In this document: positions 8,704-16,274 of the stretch, piece after piece
Layout of the letters: every line of letters begins with the position of its first letter
How positions within the stretch are numbered: position 1 is the stretch's first letter
Assembly (NCBI RefSeq): GCF_000830005.1
Contig: NZ_CP010407.1
Location: 5,646,001-5,710,000, forward strand
Length of the DNA stretch: 64,000 nt
Origin: Streptomyces vietnamensis
GTDB lineage: Bacteria > Actinomycetota > Actinomycetes > Streptomycetales > Streptomycetaceae
Reading direction: 5' to 3'
The notes under the pieces: generated by a model
Databases searched by the model: none
What the model was told of the DNA's origin: nothing
What the model saw: only the letters and a program-made list of their open reading frames with translations
Translations under genes and position numbers: made by a program

Positions 8704-8889
8704 CTACTCCTCGTCGTCCTCGTCGTCGTCCAGACGGGCCAGCCAGGTCGCGAGGCGCTCGACCGGCACCTCGAAGTCGGGGTTGAGGTCGACGAACGTC
8801 CGCAGCTGCTCGGCGAGCCACTCGAAGGTGACCTCCTCCTCGCCGCGCCGCTTCTCCAGTTCCTCGATGCCACGGTCGGTGAAGTACAT
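8704..8889 (-). CDS. Small acidic conserved protein (DUF6104 type)
   Basis: 61 residues beginning MYFTDRGIEELEKRRGEEEV and ending in an Asp/Glu run (LDDDEDDEE). I recognise this as the short Streptomyces family labelled DUF6104; its function is not known. The helix-rich middle (TFEWLAEQLRTFVDLNPDFE) suggests a compact fold. It is convergent with the hypothetical gene ending at 8682. Confidence 0.82.
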   Translation of the reverse strand: MYFTDRGIEELEKRRGEEEVTFEWLAEQLRTFVDLNPDFEVPVERLATWLARLDDDEDDEE

Positions 8890-8989
8890 GCGATCAGGAT
8901 AGGCCGTACCCCTCCCGTCCCCTGTCGCCCGTCAGTCCCACCGATTAGCCTTCTGGATCCAACATCGCTTCGGGGAGCGGGGGGCCGCT

Positions 8990-9478
8990 GTGGCACTGGG
9001 GATCGCTCGGATTCGACTGGACGACGGCACGCCCGTCTGGGCACGGGTCAGCGACGCGGAGGAACTCAACAGAGGCGGCGGCTTCCAGGACACCGGCGTC
9101 AGGGACCGGGTGGTCTCGATGGCCGGCGGGCTCACGGACGTGGTGCGCGGGGTCGTCGGCTCCCTGCGCGCCGGCCTCGACCCGCAGGGGCCGGTGGAGG
9201 TCGCCGTCAGCTTCGGCATCGAACTGTCGGCGCAGTCGGGCAAGGTGATCGGCGTCCTCGCGGACGGCGCGGGCAAGGCCTCCGTGAACGTCTCCCTCAC
9301 CTGGACCGAACCGGGCCCGGCGGCCCCCGCCCCGGCCGCCGGGTCGAGCCCGGCCGCCGAGCCGGGCCCGACGGCGACCCGGGCGCCCGCGACAGCCCCG
9401 GGCCCGACAGCCGGACCGGACCCCGCACCCGCGCCCCCACTGCCCAGCGCACGCCCGGCGGCCGACGAGGTCGCATGA
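8990..9478 (+). CDS. Trypco1-type (CU044_2847 family) protein
   Basis: A 162-residue protein whose first 105 residues form a compact beta-rich domain (GTPVWARVSDAEELNRGGGF, VEVAVSFGIELSAQSGKVIG, KASVNVSLTW). I recognise this as the trypsin-co-occurring domain 1, found beside trypsin-like proteases in predicted conflict systems. The remaining 55 residues are a Pro/Ala-rich low-complexity tail. Its ATGA junction with the next gene (start 9475, stop ending 9478) shows tight translational coupling to that protease. It is probably a regulator, adaptor or substrate of the protease; which one is not visible. The GTG start at 8990 follows a G-rich sequence. Confidence 0.82.
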   Translation: MALGIARIRLDDGTPVWARVSDAEELNRGGGFQDTGVRDRVVSMAGGLTDVVRGVVGSLRAGLDPQGPVEVAVSFGIELSAQSGKVIGVLADGAGKASVNVSLTWTEPGPAAPAPAAGSSPAAEPGPTATRAPATAPGPTAGPDPAPAPPLPSARPAADEVA

Positions 9479-11526
9479 GCGACTTCGACGCTCTCGTGCG
9501 CCCCGCACTGGTACGCATCGCAGCCCCCGGCTGCGGGTATGACCCGCACGGCGACCGGTACTGGGGCACCGGCTTCTTCATCGCCCCCGGCTGGGTGCTG
9601 ACCTGCGCCCATGTGGTGGCCGAGGGGGGAAGCGCGGTGTGGAAGAGGAAGCCGGTCGTCGGCATCACCTGGGAGGACGGCAAGACCACCCGCGAGACCA
9701 CGGGCACCGTCGTGCTCGCGCTGCCGCTCCCCGACCGGCCCGAGGACCCGCCCGACCGATGGGCCTTCCCCGACATCGCGCTCATCAGCGTGCCCGGCAC
9801 GGGGAAGGCGTCCTGCGTGCGCCTCAGCGAACGCCCCACCGTCCGGCCCACCGCCCGGCCGGTCCGCGTCAGCCTGCACGGCTGGTCCCGGGAGACCGGC
9901 GAGCTCGGAGTGCGCACCGTCCACGGCGAGATGAACGGCAGCGACGGACAGGCGCTCGTCACCGACGTCATGCCCGTCGAGGGCTGCTCCGGCGGCCCGG
10001 TCGTCGACCGCGACCAGGGCGCCGTCGTCGGCATCAACAAGGGACGCGGCCGCGACGGCGGCGCCGTCGTCCCCGTCACCGCCCTGCGCCGGCTGCACGA
10101 CCTCCCGGGCGGGGAGAAGATGGCCGAGGCGCTGCGCGCCCACGACCGCCACCACCTCGTCCGCTACCGCTCCCTGGACGACCGGCCCGACTGGACCCGC
10201 GCCCAGGGCCGGCTGCCCGGAGCGAGCGGCGTCAGCCCCGGGCTTCGCACCCAGCTGTACGGGCACTTCGCCGAACTGCCCGCGCCCACCGCGCCCGGCG
10301 AGATCCTGGACCTGATCGACCAGGTCAAGGCCTGGATCAGGGACGACGACCTGCCGGACGCCCTGGAGGACGATCCGCGCACCTGGAGCGAGGGCGCCGG
10401 AGTCCTCCGCGGACTGCGCGCGCCCCACAGGGACGTCCACGATCTCGAACGGGACGCCCTCCTGCTGTACGCGGCGCACGTCGCCCGGCAGGTCTCCGGG
10501 CGGTACGGCGAGCGGGCGGACACCACCGGCCTCACCCGCTGGATCGTCGACGAGTCGGGCGACGCCGACCGCCACCTCCGGCGCGAGATCGACCGGCTCG
10601 TCACCCCCGGCCGGTCCCCGTCCCTCTCCGTACGCGAACCCCGCGCGCGTGCCGACGTCCTCCTGGAGATCGACACCCCCCGCTACGACCGGCGGTACCC
10701 CTGGCGGGTCAAGCTCCTCCTGGACGGGCAGACCGTCACCCCGCTCCACTGCGACGACCGGGGCGTCGAGCGGGCCCGGCTCAAGGAGACCCTGCGCGAG
10801 CCGCTCGCGGACGCCCTGCGGCGCGGCGACAGCGGAGCCCATCTCGCCGCCGTGGAGGCGGTGCTGCCGCGCGAGCTCTTCGACGAACCCCTCGACACCT
10901 GGCGGCTCGAACCGCCCCACGGCCCCGACGACGCCTGGACGACCACCCTCGGCCAGCGCAGGATCGTGGTCATCCGCGACGCCCGCCGCCACGACCTGGA
11001 ACCGGCTCCCGAATGGCGCGAGCGCTGGGAGGCCGGGGAGCGCGGGCCCCTGCACGCGGCCCCGCTGCGCGCCGAGGTGCCCGGCGCGGGCCCGGACGCC
11101 CACACCCCGCGCGTACGCCGGGAGACCTGGGCGGAGACGTACGACCGGCTGCGCGAGGCCGAGGGCGGCACCGTCCCCGTCTACTGCGGTCCGGTCGGCA
11201 GCGGCGACGGCCTCATGGCGATGAACGCGGCACTCGCCGCCGGCCACCCGATGGCCCTCTGGCGGACCGGCGCCCACGACCACACCGACTGCGCGGAGTT
11301 CCACGAGCGCGCCGAGCGGCTGCTCGCCGGCGCCGTCACCGCCTGGGACATACGCGGCCCGGTCCGCTCCCTGCGCACCCGCGCCCAGGACCGGGCGGCC
11401 GGCCCCGAGGCGCGCGCCGCCTACGCCTGGGCCGAGTCCATCGCCGTCCTCCTGGACCCGCCGGACCGCCCACCGCACGCGGGGCGTCTGGAGGCCCCGC
11501 CGCTGTTGGGGGAGGGGGACCAGTGA
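9475..11526 (+). CDS. Trypsin-like serine protease with VMAP-like C-terminal region
   Basis: A 683-residue protein. Residues 1-200 form a trypsin-fold protease with an intact triad: His46 in LTCAHVV, Asp100 in FPDIALI and Ser172 in EGCSGGPVV. There is no signal peptide, so it acts in the cytoplasm. Residues 230-320 are helical. From about 390 on there is a beta-rich domain (ADVLLEIDTPRYDRRYPWRV, then RIVVIRDARRHDLEPAPEWR) that matches the pattern of VMAP (vWA-MoxR-associated protein) C-terminal domains. It overlaps the Trypco1 gene by four bases and is followed 121 bases later by a MoxR ATPase. Related systems suggest an ATPase-controlled protease effector; the substrate is unknown. Confidence 0.82.
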   Translation: MSDFDALVRPALVRIAAPGCGYDPHGDRYWGTGFFIAPGWVLTCAHVVAEGGSAVWKRKPVVGITWEDGKTTRETTGTVVLALPLPDRPEDPPDRWAFPDIALISVPGTGKASCVRLSERPTVRPTARPVRVSLHGWSRETGELGVRTVHGEMNGSDGQALVTDVMPVEGCSGGPVVDRDQGAVVGINKGRGRDGGAVVPVTALRRLHDLPGGEKMAEALRAHDRHHLVRYRSLDDRPDWTRAQGRLPGASGVSPGLRTQLYGHFAELPAPTAPGEILDLIDQVKAWIRDDDLPDALEDDPRTWSEGAGVLRGLRAPHRDVHDLERDALLLYAAHVARQVSGRYGERADTTGLTRWIVDESGDADRHLRREIDRLVTPGRSPSLSVREPRARADVLLEIDTPRYDRRYPWRVKLLLDGQTVTPLHCDDRGVERARLKETLREPLADALRRGDSGAHLAAVEAVLPRELFDEPLDTWRLEPPHGPDDAWTTTLGQRRIVVIRDARRHDLEPAPEWRERWEAGERGPLHAAPLRAEVPGAGPDAHTPRVRRETWAETYDRLREAEGGTVPVYCGPVGSGDGLMAMNAALAAGHPMALWRTGAHDHTDCAEFHERAERLLAGAVTAWDIRGPVRSLRTRAQDRAAGPEARAAYAWAESIAVLLDPPDRPPHAGRLEAPPLLGEGDQ

Positions 11527-11647
11527 CCGGAGCGACCACCGGGACGCCGTGCCCGAGATCCGTCCGATTAGGCCATCGACAGGCCCCGCCCCCGAGCGAG
11601 ACCGTCGACGGAGCCGACCCCGACACCACAGCCAGGAGGAGTCCATC

Positions 11648-12658
11648 GTGAACGATTGGCGGATCTACCGTGGTGCCGGTCTTCCGCACGACGAGATACG
11701 GCGCCTGCCCGCCCCGCCGCCCTGGCGGGACTTCTCGACGGGCGGTGCCGACGACACCCTCGCCGGCTCCGACCGGCGGCTCGGAGTCAAACGCAGACTC
11801 GTCCAGAACCACCATCCCCGGCCCGAGGAGACCGACGCCGTCAATGCCGCCCTGTACCTGCGGCGGCCGCTCCTCGTCACCGGCAACCCCGGCACCGGCA
11901 AGTCCACCCTCGCGCACGCCGTCGCCCACGAACTCCGCCTCGGCCGGGTGCTGCGCTGGCCCATCGTCAGCCGCTCCACCCTCCAGGACGGCCTCTACCG
12001 GTACGACGCCATCGGCCGCCTCCAGGACGTCCAGCTGGAGCGCGCCCAGGCCGGAGCGCCCGCCGCCGCGGCCCCGGCCGGCATCGGCTCGTACATCCGG
12101 CTCGGACCGCTCGGCACCGCGCTGCTCCCCTCCGAGCAGCCCCGCGTGCTGCTCATCGACGAGCTCGACAAGAGCGACCTCGACCTGCCCAACGACCTCC
12201 TGAACGCCCTGGAGGAGGGCGAGTTCGCCATCCCCGAGCTGGAGCGGCTCGCCGACCGGGAGCCCGTCGTCGAGGTGCTCAGCGACGACGGCCGCAAGGT
12301 GCCGGTGTACGGCGGCCGGATCCGCTGCACCACCTTCCCCTTCATCGTGCTCACCTCCAACGGCGAACGGGACTTCCCCGCCGCCCTGTTGCGCCGCTGC
12401 ATCCGCCTGGAGCTCGAACCGCCCGGCGAGGAGCAGCTCGGCGCCATGATCGAGGCCCACCTCGGGACCGACGCCGCCGCGGGCGACGGCGAACAGGGCC
12501 TCGTCCAGCGCTTCCTGAACCGCGAGCCCGGCGAGGTGATCGCCACCGACCAGCTCCTCAACGCCCTCTATCTGACCCAGCACGCCTCCCGTGCCGAACG
12601 GGTGACCAGGGAACGCATCGCCGACATGCTCATGCAACCTCTCGATCAGCCGAGGTGA
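11648..12658 (+). CDS. MoxR-type AAA+ ATPase
   Basis: A 336-residue AAA+ ATPase. Walker A is GNPGTGKST (residues 79-87), Walker B is VLLIDELDKSD (about 167-177), a sensor 1-like stretch reads PFIVLTSNGERDFP, and RRCIRLEL follows. GTG 11648 has an AGGAGG box eight bases upstream. It lies between the VMAP-like protease and the SAV_2336-type protein, seven bases before the latter. In vWA-MoxR-VMAP systems the MoxR ATPase remodels its vWA partner to license the effector; that role is transferred by analogy. The stretch QAGAPAAAAPAGIG between strands is a low-complexity insertion. Confidence 0.87.
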   Translation: MNDWRIYRGAGLPHDEIRRLPAPPPWRDFSTGGADDTLAGSDRRLGVKRRLVQNHHPRPEETDAVNAALYLRRPLLVTGNPGTGKSTLAHAVAHELRLGRVLRWPIVSRSTLQDGLYRYDAIGRLQDVQLERAQAGAPAAAAPAGIGSYIRLGPLGTALLPSEQPRVLLIDELDKSDLDLPNDLLNALEEGEFAIPELERLADREPVVEVLSDDGRKVPVYGGRIRCTTFPFIVLTSNGERDFPAALLRRCIRLELEPPGEEQLGAMIEAHLGTDAAAGDGEQGLVQRFLNREPGEVIATDQLLNALYLTQHASRAERVTRERIADMLMQPLDQPR

Positions 12659-12665
12659 CGATCGG

Positions 12666-15600
12666 ATGCACCGGATGCATCTGGAAGAGCTCACCCGCAG
12701 ACTGCGGGCCGGCGGACAGGACCCGACCGCCGAGGACATCGCGGACGCCCTCTGGCTGTCCCGGTGGCTCCCCGGCCCCTCCCTGGAAGGGCCGGGGGCC
12801 GACCCGCCGCCGGACACGGCCGGGGACGCCCCCGACACCGAGGCGCGCCCCGCCGAGAGCCGGGACCCGGCCCGCCCCGAGGACGAGGCCGCACGGGGAG
12901 GGGCGGGCCGGCCGGCCGCGTCCGAGGACGCGGCCCGCGAGTCCGTCTCGCTCCACATGAAGGGCGGACCCGGCGGACCACGCGGCGGCGCGGGGCGTAC
13001 GGAGCGGGGCGCCACCCTGCCCGTGCGCGCCCCCGGCGCGAACGCCCTGCCGGGACTCCTCGGCCTGCAGAAGGCGCTGCGCCCGCTGCGCGACTACGCC
13101 CTCGCCCCGCCCCGCCCCGGCGAGGGCACCCTCGACGAGGAGGCCACCGCCGAACGCAGCGCCGCCGCGGGCATCCTGACGCCCGTCCTGCGCCCCGTCA
13201 CCGGCCGCCACCCCGACATCCAGCTCCTCATGGACACCGGCCCCGCCATGGTCGTCTGGGACCGCATGGTCGAGGAGCTCCGCCAGGCCTGCCAGCAGTC
13301 CGGCGCCTTCCGCGACGTCCAGGTGCACCGGCTGTACGACACCGGCGAAGGCCCCCCGCTCGTCACCACCACCTCCGGCGCCGACGGCCGGCCCCGGCTC
13401 CGCCCCGTCGACCAGCTCCACGACCCCACCGGACGCCGGCTCACCCTCGTCGTCAGCGACTGCGTCGGCCCCCTCTGGCAGCGCGGCGCCGCCCAGAGCT
13501 TCCTGCGCCAGTGGCCCCGGCACTCCCCGCTCGCCCTCGTCCAGCCGCTGCCGCCGCGCCTCTGGCCGCGCACCGCGCTCCCCGCCGCCCCCGGCGTCTT
13601 CCAGCGCTCCGCCGCCCCCGGCGGCCACGCCGTCTTCCGCTCCGACGACGAGCCCTGGGCAGCGCCCGCCTCCGGCCGCCGCGCCGTCCCCGTGCTCACC
13701 CCCACCCCCGAGGCCTTCGCCTCCTGGTCCCGGCTGCACACCGGCCACGGCGGCAACACCGTCCGCGGCTGGGCCGCCTGGCTCCACCCCGAACCGGCCG
13801 GGCCGCGCACGCCCGGCACCCCCCGCGCGCCCCGCGGCGACGAGGAGCTCCTGCGCGCCTTCCGGGCGGGCGCCTCCCCGGGGGCGCTGCGGCTCGCCGT
13901 CCACCTCGCGGCGGCCCCGCTGACCCTGCCCGTCATGCAGCTCGTCCAGCGCGCGATGCTGCCCGACACCGGCCCCATGGAGCTGGCCGAGGTCCTGCTC
14001 AGCGGGCTCCTGCGGCGGCTGCCGGGCCCCACCCCGTACCCCTGCTTCAGCTATCCGCCCGGCATCCAGCAGCACCTCCTCGGCTCGCTCGACCCCGGCG
14101 CCGCCGCCCTCGTCCTCAAACACTGCTCCGCCTATGTGGAGCGCAATTTCGGCCAGGGCATGCGGAACTTCCCGGCGCTCGCCGCCGCCCGCCTGGCCGG
14201 CACCGACACGGGTACGGAAGCCGACACGGCCCCGGGCGTCGACCTGGGCGGCCGGGGTACGGGGAGCGCCAGGACGCCCGACGACACCGACGAACCCCTC
14301 GGGCCCGAGGGCGCCGAGACCGAGCTGTTCGCGCGCATCCCCGCGCGCGTGCTCCGCTTCTACCACCCCGACCTCGTCACCCCCGACCCGCTCACCGAGG
14401 CCCGCCGCCTCCTCGAACAGGGCCGCGGCCAGTCCGACCCGGCCCTCCTCGCCGGCGCACGCGAGCGCGCCGAGGCGGCGCTCGCCGACGAACCCGTCGA
14501 GGCCCGGATCGTCCTCGGCCGCGCTCTCCAGGCCGAGGCCGGCACCGCCGCCGCCCGCCGCTCCGAGCGGCGCCGCGAACTCCTCGCCGAGGCCGCCGAC
14601 ACCCTGGCGCGCGCCGGGGAACTGGCGCGTCCGGGCGACGAGGCATGGGCCGAGGCACGGCTCGAACTCGCCGTCGTCCACCACGCGCTGTGGCGCGACA
14701 CCGACGAGCCCGAACACCTCGACGCGGCCCTCGCCGCCCTCGCCGAGGACGCCGACCGCTGGCCCGAGACCACCCGCCACGTCCTCCACCTGCGCCGCGG
14801 CCGGCTGCTCCTCGCGCGCGGTGACGGCGCCGCGGCCGCCGGGGAGCTCACCGCCGCCCTCACCCTCCAGGAGAGCGCCGCCGCCCTCCTCGACCTCGCC
14901 GACGCCCTGCACCTCGCCGAGGCAGGACCCGACCGCATCGCGCCCGTGCTCGACCGCGCGGAACCGCTCCTCGGCGACGGCCGCGCCCTGCGGCTCCGCT
15001 TCACCACCGCCCGCGCCCGCCTCTACGACGCGGCCGGGGACGGCACCGCCGCCGACGCCGCCTACGAGGAGGCCACCCTGCTCGCCCCCGCCGACAGCGA
15101 ACAGCGCGGCCGGACCCTGCTGACCTGGGGCGAATCGCTGCTGCGGCGTGCCGCAGCCGGCACCGGCACCGGCCCCGTCGACCGGGCCGAGGGGGTGCTG
15201 CGCGAGGCACTCACCCGGCTGCCCGCCGGCGCGCCCGAGCGGGCCACGGCGCGGACCCTGATCGGCAGCGTCCTCGCGCTCCGCTTCCACCGCGCCGGCT
15301 TCCTGCCCGACCTCTTCGAGAGCCGCCACCTCCTGGAACAGGCCCTCAGGGGCACCGACGACCCGGGGGAGCGTGCCGAGATCTGGCTGCAACTGGGACG
15401 GGTGCGCCTGGAGTTGGCCGAAACCGCACGGGACGGCGTACTCGGCGACGCCCTCACCGCCTACCGGAACGCCGCCGAGGACTCCCGTACCGCCCACGGC
15501 GACACCCCGGGCACGGTCACGGGCGCCCGCGCGTTGCACGCCCAGGGAGCGGTGCTCTGCCTCATGGGCCGCCCGGGGCGGGCCCGGACGGTGCTGCTCA

Positions 15601-15782
15601 CCGCGACCGCGCAGTGGCGCCGTCTCACGGGGGAGTTGGTGGAGGTCGACTGGGGCGACGTCGAACGGACCCGGGCGCTGCTCGCCGGTCTCGAGAGCGC
15701 CAGGGGGCAGGCGGGTGTGCCGCTCACGCCCGACGAGCGCCGCAGTGTCGCACCGCCGTGGTGGCCCTGGACGGCTGGATAA
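12666..15782 (+). CDS. SAV_2336-type protein with vWA-like core and TPR-like C-terminus
   Basis: A 1038-residue protein. Residues 1-120 are a short helix (LEELTRRLRAGGQDPTAEDI) and a disordered Pro/Glu/Ala linker. Residues 180-300 contain DIQLLMDTGPAMVVWDRMVE and LTLVVSDCVGPLW, which look like a von Willebrand A fold whose metal-site motif DxSxS has become D190-T-G-P-A, so metal binding is doubtful. Residues 400-520 match a helical domain seen in the SAV_2336 family. Residues 540-1030 are Ala/Leu/Glu-rich helical repeats compatible with TPRs. Position after MoxR suggests it is the vWA partner. No function has been shown for the family. Confidence 0.75.
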   Translation: MHRMHLEELTRRLRAGGQDPTAEDIADALWLSRWLPGPSLEGPGADPPPDTAGDAPDTEARPAESRDPARPEDEAARGGAGRPAASEDAARESVSLHMKGGPGGPRGGAGRTERGATLPVRAPGANALPGLLGLQKALRPLRDYALAPPRPGEGTLDEEATAERSAAAGILTPVLRPVTGRHPDIQLLMDTGPAMVVWDRMVEELRQACQQSGAFRDVQVHRLYDTGEGPPLVTTTSGADGRPRLRPVDQLHDPTGRRLTLVVSDCVGPLWQRGAAQSFLRQWPRHSPLALVQPLPPRLWPRTALPAAPGVFQRSAAPGGHAVFRSDDEPWAAPASGRRAVPVLTPTPEAFASWSRLHTGHGGNTVRGWAAWLHPEPAGPRTPGTPRAPRGDEELLRAFRAGASPGALRLAVHLAAAPLTLPVMQLVQRAMLPDTGPMELAEVLLSGLLRRLPGPTPYPCFSYPPGIQQHLLGSLDPGAAALVLKHCSAYVERNFGQGMRNFPALAAARLAGTDTGTEADTAPGVDLGGRGTGSARTPDDTDEPLGPEGAETELFARIPARVLRFYHPDLVTPDPLTEARRLLEQGRGQSDPALLAGARERAEAALADEPVEARIVLGRALQAEAGTAAARRSERRRELLAEAADTLARAGELARPGDEAWAEARLELAVVHHALWRDTDEPEHLDAALAALAEDADRWPETTRHVLHLRRGRLLLARGDGAAAAGELTAALTLQESAAALLDLADALHLAEAGPDRIAPVLDRAEPLLGDGRALRLRFTTARARLYDAAGDGTAADAAYEEATLLAPADSEQRGRTLLTWGESLLRRAAAGTGTGPVDRAEGVLREALTRLPAGAPERATARTLIGSVLALRFHRAGFLPDLFESRHLLEQALRGTDDPGERAEIWLQLGRVRLELAETARDGVLGDALTAYRNAAEDSRTAHGDTPGTVTGARALHAQGAVLCLMGRPGRARTVLLTATAQWRRLTGELVEVDWGDVERTRALLAGLESARGQAGVPLTPDERRSVAPPWWPWTAG

Positions 15783-15793
15783 CGGGGGCGTAC

Positions 15794-15883
15794 ATGGGGG
15801 CAGTTGAATCGAATGGGTTTCCGGTCTCATGGCGTCGGGAAGAACCGCCGCACCGCTACGACCGTGGGGGACAGCTTCGGTGA
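15794..15883 (+). CDS. Possible 29-residue small ORF ahead of the peptide gene
   Basis: ATG 15794 is preceded by GGGGG at a suitable distance and opens a 29-codon frame ending TGA at 15881-15883, 13 bases before the GTG of the next peptide. It encodes a charged peptide (starting MGAVESNGFPVSWRREEPPH) with lower GC than its neighbours. It could be a translated leader coupled to the precursor gene, a second small peptide, or chance. Confidence 0.3.
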   Translation: MGAVESNGFPVSWRREEPPHRYDRGGQLR

Positions 15884-15896
15884 GGAGGAGCCGAGA

Positions 15897-16094
15897 GTGT
15901 GCGAGCGCACGGGGTGGGCGACCGGTGTCGGCCGGGACGCCGTCAGGTCTTCGCGACTGTCCGATCTCGCGGCCGTCGACCTGCGGACCTTGCGGGTCAT
16001 GGATGACGCCGCTCTCGGGGCGGCGGTGGAGAGAGTACTGCTCCGCCCCTCGGATCTCGTCGAGTCCTGGCAGGAGGACGAGTTCGTCGGCTGA
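15897..16094 (+). CDS. FxSxx-COOH-like ribosomal peptide precursor, atypical C-terminus
   Basis: A 65-residue peptide. GTG 15897 is fixed as start by GAGGAGGAG at 15882-15890. Residues 20-50 (RLSDLAAVDLRTLRVMDDAA and on to AAVERVLL) follow the leader pattern of FxSxx-COOH precursors: DL..V.L..L...D...L..A..RVL. The C-terminus reads SWQEDEFVG and lacks the FxSxx ending that gives those peptides their name. The genes after it encode an HExxH peptide hydroxylase-type protein and an FxSxx-system TPR protein, which supports a precursor role. The likely core is the last 10-15 residues, with several hydroxylatable side chains (Trp, Gln, Asp, Glu, Phe, Val). Assignment is by pattern and context. Confidence 0.6.
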   Translation: MCERTGWATGVGRDAVRSSRLSDLAAVDLRTLRVMDDAALGAAVERVLLRPSDLVESWQEDEFVG

Positions 16095-16173
16095 CGGCCG
16101 GGTTCACCCGCGAGACGTCCGTACGGGGCGATCGATTTCGGCCGTATCCACGTCCGGCGGCCGGTCGTCCGGC

Positions 16174-16218
16174 GGTCGCTCGCCCCTCGGTCGCTCGCCC
16201 CTCGGCCGCTCGCCCCTC
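16174..16218. repeat. 15-bp tandem repeat, three units
   Basis: Three 15-base units close to GGTCGCTCGCCCCTC at 16174-16188, 16189-16203 and 16204-16218 (the third has one change), followed by a partial copy. The array lies in the 180-base gap between the peptide gene and the hydroxylase gene and may form part of a leader or attenuating structure. Confidence 0.85.
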
Positions 16219-16274
16219 GGTCTCGGTCGCTCGTCCGGTCCGCCCGGCGGCCGCCCGGGTGTCCGGAGCCGGGG

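Noticed and set aside
12630..15830. 1000-codon frame antisense to the SAV_2336-type gene
   Set aside because: Same GC-bias artefact; low-complexity translation without domains and no ribosome-binding site.
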